A stretch of DNA of 40,587 nt, from NCBI GenBank assembly GCA_013821905.1, contig PNJO01000008.1, positions 1-40,587 of the forward strand. The letters run 5' to 3'. The first letter of the stretch is position 1, and the number at the start of each line of letters is the position of its first letter. The notes beneath the pieces were generated by a model that was not told where the DNA came from, did not search any database, and saw nothing but the letters and a program-made list of their open reading frames with translations. Positions 33,198 to 40,587 of this stretch are shown here, one piece after another. The position numbers were made by a program, and so were the translations under genes. The stretch is from Sphingopyxis sp. (GTDB lineage Bacteria; Pseudomonadota; Alphaproteobacteria; Sphingomonadales; Sphingomonadaceae).

Positions 33198-33198
33198 A

Positions 33199-34383
33199 AT
33201 GAGTGAAGAGCCGGAAGCGAACGCGCCGAAACCCGCACCCGAAAGCGGAGCGCCCGCACCCGCAGTGCCGTCCCCCGACGCCGCAGCCTCCCCCGCGCCC
33301 GATCCGCAGATCGACGCGCCGCCCTCCGGCTGGCGGCCGCCGGACAAGACGCGCACGACGGTGATCGTCATCGTCGTGGCGGCGCTCGCGGCGATCCTTG
33401 CCGTCCTCTATTCGTGGCAGCTCCCGCCTTTTTCAGGCGGCGCCGAACGGACCGACAACGCCTATGTGCGCGGACGCGTCACGATCGTCAGCCCGCAAGT
33501 CAGCGGTTATGTCACGCGCGTCCTGGTCCAGGATTTCGCCGAGGTAAAGGCGGGCCAGACGCTCGCGACGATCGACGACCGCATCTATCGCGCGCGCGTC
33601 GCGCAGGCCGAGGCGAATGTCGCGGCGCAGGAGGCGGCACTCGCCAATTCGACGCAGGCGCAGCGCTCGCGCGAGGTCGCAACCGACAGCCAGAATGCCG
33701 GCATCGCCAATGCCCAGGCACAGCTCACACGCGCCGAGGCCGACATGCGCCGCGCGCGCACGCTCGTCGCCGACGGTTCGATCTCCACCCGCGAATTCGA
33801 CCAGACACGCGCGGCGCTGCTCGCCGCACAGGCAGGCCTGCAACAGGCGCGCGCCAGCCGTGCGATCGGCACGCAGGACGTCCGCACCGTCGTCGTCGGG
33901 CGCGGCGGACTCGAAGCCGCAGTGGCGTCGGCAAAGGCGCAGCTTCGCCTGGCGCAGATCGACCTCGACAACACGATCATCCGCGCCCCCGCCGACGGCC
34001 AGCTGTCCGAAATCGGCGTGCGCCAGGGCGCCTATGTGACCGCGGGAACGCAGCTGCTGTCGGTCGTCCCGCACCATGTCTGGGTGATCGCGAACTTCAA
34101 GGAAGCGCAGACCGGCGACATGGTGATCGGTCAGCGGGCGCGCTTCAGCGTCGATGCGCTCGGCGGCGCCGAACTGACCGGGCGGGTCGAGAATCTCTCG
34201 CCCGCCGCCGGGTCCGAATTCGCGGTGCTGAAAGCCGACAATGCGACCGGCAATTTCGTCAAGGTGGCGCAGCGGATCGCCGTCCGCATCGCGATCGACA
34301 AGGACCAGCCGCTGGCAAGGCGGCTGCGGCCCGGCATGTCGGTCGAGGTTCGGGTCGACACGAGCGGCAGGCCGCGGCGGTGA
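33199..34383 (+). CDS. HlyD-family periplasmic adaptor (EmrA-like)
   Basis: 394 residues. A disordered Pro/Ala-rich cytoplasmic stretch (about 1-50) leads to one membrane segment (TTVIVIVVAALAAILAVLYS, about 54-73). The biotinyl-lipoyl-like domain follows (NAYVRGRVTIVSPQVSGYV), then a coiled-coil hairpin rich in Ala, Gln and Arg, the second half of the lipoyl domain (TIIRAPADGQLSEIGVRQGA) and a beta barrel. It bridges the inner-membrane pump and the outer-membrane channel. It begins one base after the pump gene and its stop overlaps a possible GTG start of the next gene, so all three are co-translated. Confidence 0.93.
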   Translation: MSEEPEANAPKPAPESGAPAPAVPSPDAAASPAPDPQIDAPPSGWRPPDKTRTTVIVIVVAALAAILAVLYSWQLPPFSGGAERTDNAYVRGRVTIVSPQVSGYVTRVLVQDFAEVKAGQTLATIDDRIYRARVAQAEANVAAQEAALANSTQAQRSREVATDSQNAGIANAQAQLTRAEADMRRARTLVADGSISTREFDQTRAALLAAQAGLQQARASRAIGTQDVRTVVVGRGGLEAAVASAKAQLRLAQIDLDNTIIRAPADGQLSEIGVRQGAYVTAGTQLLSVVPHHVWVIANFKEAQTGDMVIGQRARFSVDALGGAELTGRVENLSPAAGSEFAVLKADNATGNFVKVAQRIAVRIAIDKDQPLARRLRPGMSVEVRVDTSGRPRR

Positions 34384-34385
34384 AA

Positions 34386-35792
34386 ATGACGCGCCTCTTG
34401 CCGGTGTCGTTGCTCGCGGCGTCGATCGCCGCCTGTGCGGGGCCGCATGTCGGGACGAAGGACGTGGCGCCCGTCGCACCGCCCCCCGCCTGGCGGACGG
34501 ACATCGACGCCGCTGCGCCGCTGCAACGCGACTGGTGGCAGTCGTTCGGTGACCCGGCGCTCACGGCGCTGGTCGAAAGGGCGCTCGCGAACAACAGCGA
34601 CATCGGCCTTGCCGCCGCGCGCGTCCGCGAAGCCCACGCCAATGTCGCGCTCGCGCGGGCGCAGACATTGCCGGCGATCGACGCGACGCTGGGCGGCGGC
34701 CGGTCGCGCTCGGTCAACGCCTTCGGCCAGCCGTCCGAACAGAGCTTTGCCCAGCCGCAGGTCCAGATCGCCTATGAGGTGGACCTGTTCGGCCGCTTGG
34801 CCGACCAGACCGCGGCCGCGCGCAACGCCTGGTTCGCCAGCGAGGCGGCGCATGACGCGGTGCAGCTGTCGGTCGCCGCCGCGGTGGCGGGCAATTATGT
34901 CACGCTGCGCGGCCTCGACGCGCGGCTGGACATCGCGCGCGCAACCGTGCTCGCGCGGTCGGAGTCGCTGCGGATCGCGAAATCGCGCGTCGGATCGGGC
35001 TATTCGCCCCGGCTCGAACTCGAACAGGCGCAGGCCGAATATGACGCGACCGCGCAGATCGTGCCGCAGATCGAACTGGCGATCGCGCGCACCGAAGATG
35101 CGCTGAGCCTGCTCGTCGGCGAAACGCCGCAAGCCGTCGGCCGCGGCGCCGCGCTCGACGATCTCGCCGTCCCCGCGGTTCCCGACGGCCTGCCGTCGGA
35201 GCTGCTGCGCCGCCGCCCCGACGTGGCGCAGGCCGAATATCAGCTCGCAGCGTCGGACAAGTCGCTCGCCGCGGCGCGCAAGCGTTTCCTGCCGCAGGTC
35301 CGGCTGACCGGCGCGGCGGGCGCGGCCTTTTCGACCCTGCTCGGCGATCCGATCTCGATCTGGTCGGTCGGCGGCAGCATATTGGCGCCGATCTTCCAGG
35401 GCGGCCGGCTGACCGCGCAGGCCGACGCCGCGGGGGCGCAGCGCGATCAGGCGGCCTTCGCCTATCGCCGCGCCGCGCTGACCGCCTTCCGCGAAGTCGA
35501 GGATGCGCTGGCGGCGGTGAAGCACATCGACGAACAGCTGCTGTTCGCCCGGTCGCAGCGCGACGCGCTGGCCGAGGGGCTGCGGCTCGCGACCAACCGC
35601 TATCGCGAGGGCTATTCGCCCTATCTCGAACAGCTCGATGCGCAGCGCGGGCTGCTCGGCGCCGAACTGTCGCTGATCCAGCTCCGCGCGGACGCGCTGG
35701 CGGCGCGCATCCAGCTGTTCCAGGCAATGGGCGGCGGCTGGGTCCGGTGCGGCACGACCGATGCGCCCTGCTCCGACGGCCCGGGTAGCTAG
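34386..35792 (+). CDS. outer-membrane efflux lipoprotein, NodT/OprM family
   Basis: 468 residues from the ATG at 34386. A GTG at 34380 that overlaps the adaptor stop by four bases is an equally good start and would add two residues. The signal ends in a lipobox (SIAAC, Cys17), so the protein is a lipoprotein. WWQSFGDPALTALVERALANN, YEVDLFGR and the RRRPDVAQAEYQLAASD repeat are the standard NodT/OprM landmarks of the two halves of the channel trimer. It is the exit duct of the EmrB/EmrA-like pump encoded just upstream. The convergent dipeptidase gene ends 74 bases further on. Confidence 0.92.
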   Translation: MTRLLPVSLLAASIAACAGPHVGTKDVAPVAPPPAWRTDIDAAAPLQRDWWQSFGDPALTALVERALANNSDIGLAAARVREAHANVALARAQTLPAIDATLGGGRSRSVNAFGQPSEQSFAQPQVQIAYEVDLFGRLADQTAAARNAWFASEAAHDAVQLSVAAAVAGNYVTLRGLDARLDIARATVLARSESLRIAKSRVGSGYSPRLELEQAQAEYDATAQIVPQIELAIARTEDALSLLVGETPQAVGRGAALDDLAVPAVPDGLPSELLRRRPDVAQAEYQLAASDKSLAAARKRFLPQVRLTGAAGAAFSTLLGDPISIWSVGGSILAPIFQGGRLTAQADAAGAQRDQAAFAYRRAALTAFREVEDALAAVKHIDEQLLFARSQRDALAEGLRLATNRYREGYSPYLEQLDAQRGLLGAELSLIQLRADALAARIQLFQAMGGGWVRCGTTDAPCSDGPGS

Positions 35793-35826
35793 GCCGCCGC
35801 CTGATCTCCGATCAAGACGCTCGCCC

Positions 35827-35846
35827 GCCGTCGTCCCGGCGACGGC
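35827..35846. terminator. hairpin between convergent genes
   Basis: GCCGTCG (35827-35833) pairs with CGACGGC (35840-35846) around TCCCGG. It lies in the 74-base gap between the efflux channel and the dipeptidase, which converge. It resembles a worn copy of the short palindromic repeats frequent between sphingomonad genes, and may act as a two-way transcript end. Confidence 0.35.
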
Positions 35847-35866
35847 CAGGGTGACGAGAATGCGAC

Positions 35867-37042
35867 CTATTTCCCCTGCGCCGCGAGCACGCGCAGCAGG
35901 TTGCCACTCCACATTTTCTCGATGTCGGCGTCGGAATAGCCCGCGGCCTTCAACCGCTCGGTGACCTTGGGCAGCGCCGAAATATCCTCGAAGCCCTTCA
36001 ATCCGCCGCCGCCGTCCCAGTCGGCGCCGAAGCAGATATGGTCGACCCCGCCGACCGCGATCGCGCGCAGCACCATCGCCATATAGGCCTCGAAATCGGC
36101 CGCCCAGAGCGGCTCCTTCCGGTCGAGTTCGTGCCACCGGCGGTTGAGTTCGGCCTGTTCGGCGGGGCTCATCCGGCCGATCCGGTCATATTGGCCGAAC
36201 AGGGCGCTGCGCGCGGGCGATATCGCCATGTCCGACAGAAAGACCGTTGTAAGGCACATAGCCCCGCCCTTCGCCGCGAGCGCCTTCAGCCGCCCCTCGT
36301 CGAGATTGCGCGGATGGTCGTGCGCCGAGCGCAGGCCCGAATGCGACAGCAGGATCGGATGTTCCGACAGCGCGAGCATCTGGTCGAACGCCGCATCGGA
36401 GGCATGGCTCGCGTCGATGACGATGCCGAGGCGGTTCATTTCCGCCACCCAGCGCCTGCCGAGCGGGCTGAGCCCTTGCCAGCGCGCCGCGCCGGTCGCG
36501 CTGTCGGCGAACTGGTTGGTCCGCGAATGGACGGGACCCGCCATACGCACGCCGCGGCCATAAAATTCCCGCAGCAGCGACAGGTCCTCGCCCAGCGGAT
36601 AGCTGTTTTCCATCGACTTGAAAGCGATCAGCCTGCCGTCCGCGTTCAGCCGCACCGCATCGGCGGCGGTCAGCGCCGGGGCGATCCGGCCGGGATAGCG
36701 CGCGATGGTCCGGTCGATCAGATCGGAACGCGCCCGCGCAAAGGCCAGCGCATCGGCATAGCCCCGCGGCGTGAGCGGACCCTGCCGGGTGTAGATGACG
36801 AAAAATCCGCCATCGAGATGGCCGTCCTCCATCCGCGGGAGGTCGAGCTGGACCATATCGTCCGGTGGCGCGTGCCGATCGCCGAAGCTCCAGCCCGCGC
36901 GCTCGAAATGCAGCGGTGTGTCGAGGTGCGCGTCGAGCACGAGCATCCGGGTGTGCAACGGTACATCCGGTGCACCCGACTTGTCGTCCTCCGTCGAACA
37001 GGCGGCGAGCACGACGACCATCGGCAGGATCGCATGGCGCAT
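35867..37042 (-). CDS. membrane dipeptidase, peptidase family M19, lipoprotein
   Basis: 391 residues from the ATG at 37042. The N-terminus is a lipoprotein signal (MRHAILPMVVVLAAC, Cys15), so it is anchored in the envelope. The M19 two-zinc site is present: His39 and Asp41 in DAHLDTP, the bridging Glu in SMENSYPLG, then His residues in DASHASD and LSHSGLRSA, and Asp in GADWDG. M19 enzymes hydrolyse dipeptides, including those with C-terminal D-residues, and some beta-lactams. The gene is third in a leftward operon after a cysteine hydrolase and a small membrane protein (77-base gap). Substrate in this context unknown; peptidoglycan dipeptides or dietary D-dipeptides are the usual guesses. Confidence 0.93.
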   Translation of the reverse strand: MRHAILPMVVVLAACSTEDDKSGAPDVPLHTRMLVLDAHLDTPLHFERAGWSFGDRHAPPDDMVQLDLPRMEDGHLDGGFFVIYTRQGPLTPRGYADALAFARARSDLIDRTIARYPGRIAPALTAADAVRLNADGRLIAFKSMENSYPLGEDLSLLREFYGRGVRMAGPVHSRTNQFADSATGAARWQGLSPLGRRWVAEMNRLGIVIDASHASDAAFDQMLALSEHPILLSHSGLRSAHDHPRNLDEGRLKALAAKGGAMCLTTVFLSDMAISPARSALFGQYDRIGRMSPAEQAELNRRWHELDRKEPLWAADFEAYMAMVLRAIAVGGVDHICFGADWDGGGGLKGFEDISALPKVTERLKAAGYSDADIEKMWSGNLLRVLAAQGK

Positions 37043-37119
37043 CACCGCCCGGTCCCCCGCGCCGGGGGGAAAGGCGAGATCGCGACGATCCCGGCCGAGG
37101 CCGTCATAGCGTCGGCGCC

Positions 37120-37611
37120 CTAGGCAGCCGGCGCGCTGCTCCGCCGCGCGGCGCGATATCCGAAATAGAGGAAGGCGAGCAGCACGACGCCCTGCGCGGC
37201 CGCAAACGGGGGCTCGTTGCCGTTCGGCGCCAGCGCGTTGAGCGCCGGAATCTTGAGGAAGGATTGAACAACGAGGACGAAAACGTTGAGATAGAGCGCA
37301 AAGATCGCCGTCGCAGCATAGACGATCGCCCACCGCCCGCGCCGCGCAAAGCCGATCAGCGCCACCAGCGCCAGCGCGAGATCGGCGAGCGAGATATAGC
37401 CGACGATCTGCGCCGGGGTCAGCGTCGCGACGGGAAAGAGGAAACCGGTCGCGCTCGTCGCAATCGTCAGCACGAGAAAGACGGCATTCCACGCCGGAAG
37501 CCAGCGGCCGCGCAGCAGCGCGACGAACCAGACGAGGCCGGCGGCGATGCCGCCAAGGCTGATCGCGATATGCAGGGTGGTGAAATCGGGAATCGAAAGA
37601 CCGAGGATCAT
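37120..37611 (-). CDS. small integral membrane protein, unknown
   Basis: 163 residues with AGGAGAC just before the ATG. About five hydrophobic segments are visible: TTLHIAISLGGIAAGLVWFV, AVFLVLTIATSATGFLFPV, a helix around LADLALALVALIGFA, WAIVYAATAIFALYLNVFVL and a final GVVLLAFLYFGYRA. Polar loops carry RRGR and NALAPNGNEPP. I do not recognise a characterised family. It lies 29 bases after the cysteine hydrolase stop and 77 bases before the dipeptidase start, all on the same strand, so co-transcription is likely. Confidence 0.75.
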   Translation of the reverse strand: MILGLSIPDFTTLHIAISLGGIAAGLVWFVALLRGRWLPAWNAVFLVLTIATSATGFLFPVATLTPAQIVGYISLADLALALVALIGFARRGRWAIVYAATAIFALYLNVFVLVVQSFLKIPALNALAPNGNEPPFAAAQGVVLLAFLYFGYRAARRSSAPAA

Positions 37612-37640
37612 CGTCTGTCTCCTGGTGGAATGCGCCGATC

Positions 37641-38279
37641 CTAAGCGGTTTCGGCGTATGATGCGAGGGCCGCGAGCAGTTCGGCCGTCGTGACAATAGC
37701 GTGGGCGAAGGTCGGGCCGTTGATGTCGTGGGCGCAGCGCATTGCCTCGGCGCTCGCGGCGGCGGTCGCGTCGCGGACCAGCGTCACATGATAGCCGAGT
37801 TCGACGGCATATTTTCCTGTGCTTTCAAGGCAGGTGTTGGCGATCAGCCCAATCAGGATGACGTGGGTGACGCCCTTCTGCTTGAGCAAAGTGTCGAGGT
37901 TGGTGCCGGCGAAGCCGCTCGATCCCCAATGTTCGGTCGCGACGAGGTCGCCGTCCTGCGGCGCGAAGTCGGGATACCATTCGCCGCCCTTGCTGCCGAC
38001 CGCGAAAATCTGGCGATCATAGCCGGCGACCATATAGGGGTTCGGATGATCCCAACCGTCGAGGTCGCCGGGTTTCCAGCGATGATGCGGCACGATCACG
38101 ACCCGGATGCCCGCGGCGCGGACGGCGGCGGTCACCGCCTTCAGATTGGTATGCAGACCGACCCCGGCCGCCACCTTCGCGACGAGTGGCCAGAGCTTGC
38201 CGTCCTCGGCGAGGAAATCATTATAGGGATCGACGAACAGCAAGGCGGTGCGGGCGGGGTCATGGGCCGTCACGGTCAT
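37641..38279 (-). CDS. isochorismatase-family cysteine hydrolase
   Basis: 212 residues from the ATG at 38279. GGAG is only one or two bases before that ATG; a GTG two codons later (38273) is at the ideal spacing and may be the real start. Asp17 in LLFVDPYNDF and the nucleophile Cys150 in GLIANTCLEST are clear. The stretch where most relatives have the catalytic Lys reads VATEHWGSSGFAGTNLD, with Glu116-His117 instead. This variant occurs in a recognisable subfamily, so it is not a random loss, but the chemistry may differ. Substrate unknown. It heads a leftward operon with a membrane protein and an M19 dipeptidase. It is a different subfamily from the hydrolase at 9396. Confidence 0.88.
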   Translation of the reverse strand: MTVTAHDPARTALLFVDPYNDFLAEDGKLWPLVAKVAAGVGLHTNLKAVTAAVRAAGIRVVIVPHHRWKPGDLDGWDHPNPYMVAGYDRQIFAVGSKGGEWYPDFAPQDGDLVATEHWGSSGFAGTNLDTLLKQKGVTHVILIGLIANTCLESTGKYAVELGYHVTLVRDATAAASAEAMRCAHDINGPTFAHAIVTTAELLAALASYAETA

Positions 38280-38383
38280 TCTCCTGCTTCGGCCGGTGCC
38301 GAATTCGGCCGCGATCATGCGCGCCCTGCCCGGGGCGACCAATCGTCCAGGGATTTACGCCGCCCATACCTTGATATGAGCGC

Positions 38384-38405
38384 GCCGGCGCTCAGCCGGC
38401 GCTCA
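38384..38405. repeat. 11-bp tandem duplication at the histidine-kinase stop codon
   Basis: GCCGGCGCTCA occurs twice in direct succession (38384-38394 and 38395-38405). On the minus strand each copy begins with TGA, and the first TGA read is the kinase stop. The second TGA, 11 bases on, is in another frame. It looks like a slippage duplication. Confidence 0.6.
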
Positions 38406-39968
38406 GCCCTCGGTCGCCACGGGCAGCGTGAAGGCGAAGCGCGCCCCGCCACCGACCCGATTGCGCGCCTCGATCTGCCCGCCATGCGCCTCGACGATCG
38501 AACGGCACATCGCAAGTCCGATACCCATGCCGCCCGACTTGGTGCTGAAAAAGCTGTCGAAAATCCTGGGCAGATCATCGGGCGCGATGCCCGGGCCGCT
38601 GTCGTCGACGCGCACCGCGAGCATGCCCGCATCGTCGACCCAGGTCGCCAGCACGAGGCGCCGCGGCCCGTCCTGCGCCGTCATCGCATGGACGGCATTG
38701 ATCGCCAGATTGACGATGACCTGTTGCAGCTGGACGCAATCGGCGACGACCGGGGGCAGATCGGGCGCGAGGTCGAGAAGCAGTTCGACCTGGTACGCGT
38801 CGATTTCGTGGCGCAGCAGGGCCGCGGCGTCGGCGACGAGCGGATTGAGCGCGACGATCGCCTGTTCGGGCGCGTGATTGGCCGCCATCGTCCGTATCCG
38901 CGCAATGATGTCGGCGGCGCGGCGCGCGTCGGCGACGATCCGGCTGGTCAGCGACTGCACCTCGCCGACGTCGGGCGTCGCACGGTCGAGCCAGCGCAGG
39001 CCGGCCTCGCCGTTGGTCGCGATCGCCGCAAGCGGCTGGTTGATTTCATGCGCGATCGACGCGGTGAGCTCGCCCAGCATCGACACGCGCGACGCATGGG
39101 CGAAATCGGCCTGCACCTGCCGCAATTCGCGCTCGGCGCGCTTCCGTTCGGAAATGTCGATCACGCCGATCACCAGCGACCCCTTGCCCATCGTGTCGGG
39201 CGGAAAGCTTGCGGTGAACAGCGCGTCGAATTCGCGCCCGTCGATCGCGCGGAGGCGCGTTTCGGTGGCATAATTCGCCTTGCCCGCCATGCCCGCGAGG
39301 ATGCCGTCGGTGAACACATGCTCGCTCCCCTTCGCCCAGAAGGGTTCGAGGTCGCGGATCAGCGCCTGCTTGTCGCCGTTTCCGAACAGCGCCACGGTCT
39401 CGTCATTGACGTCGACGACACGCGCCGCGCGCATCATTTCGCGCACTGCGTCCGGGTTGGCGGCGAAATAGGCGGCGAAGTCGCTGACGCCCGAACGGTA
39501 GATGCGGCGCAGCACGTCGTCGACCCCCGAAAAATCAATCTCCCAAAAGGATGCCGCCATCGCCTGGAACAGATTGCGATAGCGATGTTCGCTGTAGCGG
39601 AGGCGTTCCTCGTCGGCCTTGCGCGCCGTCACGTCGCGCCCCGTCTCGACCGTCGCGACCGGCGTTCCGCGCCCGTCGCGGCTGAGCGCCCAGCGCACGT
39701 CGATCACGAGCGCTTCGCCCGCCGCATTGCGCCGTCGCAATTCGCCTTCCCACCGGCCGGTCGCCAGCAAGGCGGCCTTCGCTGCGGACGTCGTTTCGGC
39801 CTCGTCGATGCACACGAGTTCGCGGAAATTCCTGCCCAGCGCCTCCGCCGGCGGCCAGCCATAAAGAGCCCCCGCCGCCTCGTTCCAGAAGATCACGCGC
39901 CCATCCATGTCGCACATGACGACGCTTTCGTGGATGAGGTCGAGAATGGCCGTCGGGTCGGTGGGCAT
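38403..39968 (-). CDS. PAS-domain sensor histidine kinase
   Basis: 521 residues from the ATG at 39968, six bases after AGGA. The first PAS domain (about 5-115, MDGRVIFWNEAAGALYGWPP) and a second, longer PAS-like region (about 130-285, with VVDVNDETVALFGNGD) have no membrane segments, so this is a soluble sensor. The dimerisation/phosphoacceptor box holds His307 in SIAHEINQPLAAI, the FixL/DctB-like form. ATPase boxes follow: VNLAINAVHAM (N), VDDSGPGIAP (G1), FDSFFSTKSGGMGIGLAM (F/G2). No heme-specific His is evident, so the signal is unknown. It lies 46 bases after a receiver-only protein that follows the end of a FixJ-type regulator, all leftward; these are its likely partners. Confidence 0.93.
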   Translation of the reverse strand: MPTDPTAILDLIHESVVMCDMDGRVIFWNEAAGALYGWPPAEALGRNFRELVCIDEAETTSAAKAALLATGRWEGELRRRNAAGEALVIDVRWALSRDGRGTPVATVETGRDVTARKADEERLRYSEHRYRNLFQAMAASFWEIDFSGVDDVLRRIYRSGVSDFAAYFAANPDAVREMMRAARVVDVNDETVALFGNGDKQALIRDLEPFWAKGSEHVFTDGILAGMAGKANYATETRLRAIDGREFDALFTASFPPDTMGKGSLVIGVIDISERKRAERELRQVQADFAHASRVSMLGELTASIAHEINQPLAAIATNGEAGLRWLDRATPDVGEVQSLTSRIVADARRAADIIARIRTMAANHAPEQAIVALNPLVADAAALLRHEIDAYQVELLLDLAPDLPPVVADCVQLQQVIVNLAINAVHAMTAQDGPRRLVLATWVDDAGMLAVRVDDSGPGIAPDDLPRIFDSFFSTKSGGMGIGLAMCRSIVEAHGGQIEARNRVGGGARFAFTLPVATEG

Positions 39969-40014
39969 GGCGCGTCCTGATGTCGCCGCGACGCTATCGG
40001 TCCGCCCGGTCAAG

Positions 40015-40392
40015 TCAATCGCCGATCGGCGTGACGGCGCGGGCGACCCAATCGATCAATTGCTCCGCCTCGAAAGGCTTCTTGAGGATGCAGACTGCCC
40101 CGCTCGCCTCGGCACGCCGGAGCAGCGCCGGTTCGGCCCGGCCGGTGATCAGGATGACGGGCGCCGTGCAGCCGATTTCCGCCAGACGATGCGTGAGGTC
40201 GATGCCGTTCATTCCGGGCATCTGGATATCGGTGATGATGCACGCCGCGCGCGGCCGCGCATCGCTCGCGAGAAACTCTTCGGCCGACGCCGATCCGTGG
40301 GTTTCATAACCAACGGACCGCAAAAGGCCAGTCAGCGCGGTGCGGAGCGAACTATCGTCGTCGACAACGGCAATTAAACCCGAATTCGCCAC
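40015..40392 (-). CDS. single-domain response regulator (receiver only)
   Basis: 125 residues from the GTG at 40392, chosen because the receiver fold begins at once (NSGLIAVVDDD) and a purine-rich GAGAAAAGA precedes it. The longer ORF from 40464 adds only unstructured residues. The acidic pair is in VVDDD (11-13), the phospho-acceptor Asp55 in IITDIQMPGMNG, Thr83 in LITGR and Lys104-Lys105 in ILKKPF. The receiver is of the FixJ type but stops right after its last helix, with no DNA-binding domain. It probably acts by protein contact, as a phosphate sink or as a relay between kinase and the FixJ-type regulator encoded next to it. Confidence 0.88.
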   Translation of the reverse strand: MANSGLIAVVDDDSSLRTALTGLLRSVGYETHGSASAEEFLASDARPRAACIITDIQMPGMNGIDLTHRLAEIGCTAPVILITGRAEPALLRRAEASGAVCILKKPFEAEQLIDWVARAVTPIGD

Positions 40393-40509
40393 TCTTTTCT
40401 CTATTCTCGTCCAGCGATGCGCGAAGCGCGAAGATCCTCCCAGGCCCGCGTCTTCATTTCGCACGCGGCGGACGGCACCGCCAATTATACGCTGGTGTTA
40501 GGGGATGCC

Positions 40510-40587
40510 CTATCGCGGCAGGTGCAGCGCCTCGGCCATGCGGACGAGGTCGGCGAGGGTCCGCGCGCCCATCTTGCGCATCGCGGC
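40510..40587 (-). CDS. C-terminal end of a FixJ/LuxR-type response regulator, cut by window edge
   Basis: The last 25 codons on the minus strand read into a TAG at 40510-40512 and give RKMGARTLADLVRMAEAL. This is the typical end of the LuxR-type DNA-binding domain of FixJ-family regulators. Its N-terminal receiver lies beyond the window. It is 117 bases upstream of the receiver-only gene on the same strand, so it is probably the DNA-binding output of the kinase at 38403-39968. Confidence 0.75.
   Translation of the reverse strand, partial: AAMRKMGARTLADLVRMAEALHLPR

Noticed and set aside
1-40587. CRISPR arrays, tRNA or rRNA genes, prophage attachment sites
   Set aside because: No regularly spaced repeat units, cloverleaf-like sequences, rRNA segments or integrase genes were seen on either strand.

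Overview
The window is high-GC DNA with densely packed genes, frequent ATGA/GTGA/TGATG start-stop overlaps, large TonB-dependent receptors and a FecI/FecR-type surface-signalling module. This points to an alphaproteobacterium of the Sphingomonadales, with a Sphingopyxis- or Sphingomonas-like genome as the likeliest source. That placement is inferred from gene content and style; no rRNA or tRNA gene is present to test it.

Layout. (1) 1-1334: the 3' part of an IS91-family transposase and its non-coding flank. (2) 1335-8796: a phosphate-scavenging block. A FecI-type sigma factor, a FecR-type anti-sigma factor, a TonB receptor with a signalling (STN) domain and a Tat-exported PhoD phosphatase all read leftward. 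A secreted beta-propeller phytase reads rightward from the shared intergenic region, which carries a candidate Pho box. (3) 8797-9395: a decayed HNH-endonuclease gene and an AT-rich island with two dyads. (4) 9396-15728: an isochorismatase-like hydrolase with its own terminator. Next comes a tight operon of XapX protein, Tat-exported amidohydrolase with a Cys/His-rich tail, DoxX protein, MFS exporter and alginate-export-type porin. (5) 15725-17465: a LysR regulator divergent from a pirin. (6) 17466-18594: two strong hairpins, a small Ala/Pro-rich exported protein and the C-terminal remnant of an alpha/beta hydrolase. (7) 18595-31465: an alpha-glucan (maltodextrin) utilisation locus. A leftward operon encodes a TonB receptor, a flavin-dependent 'tryptophan halogenase', two GH13 enzymes and a GH97 enzyme. 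A LacI regulator and an MFS sugar transporter read rightward. A nearly identical palindrome lies on each side of lacI. (8) 31539-35792: a tripartite drug-efflux operon (EmrB-, EmrA- and NodT-like). (9) 35867-38279: a leftward operon of cysteine hydrolase, membrane protein and M19 dipeptidase lipoprotein. (10) 38403-40587: a leftward two-component cluster with the end of a FixJ-type regulator, a receiver-only protein and a PAS histidine kinase.

How the genes may work together. In the sugar locus the receptor would bring maltodextrins into the periplasm. The exported GH13 and GH97 enzymes would trim them there, the MFS protein would carry maltose or glucose inward, and the unsignalled GH13 alpha-glucosidase would finish the job. 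LacI probably controls both arms. In the phosphate block, phytase and PhoD would release phosphate outside the cytoplasm, while the STN receptor/FecR/FecI relay would sense a ligand. That ligand may be an organic phosphate or a metal-phosphate complex, which is inference. The halogenase inside the sugar operon and the phosphate-linked signalling module are the most interesting parts of the window.
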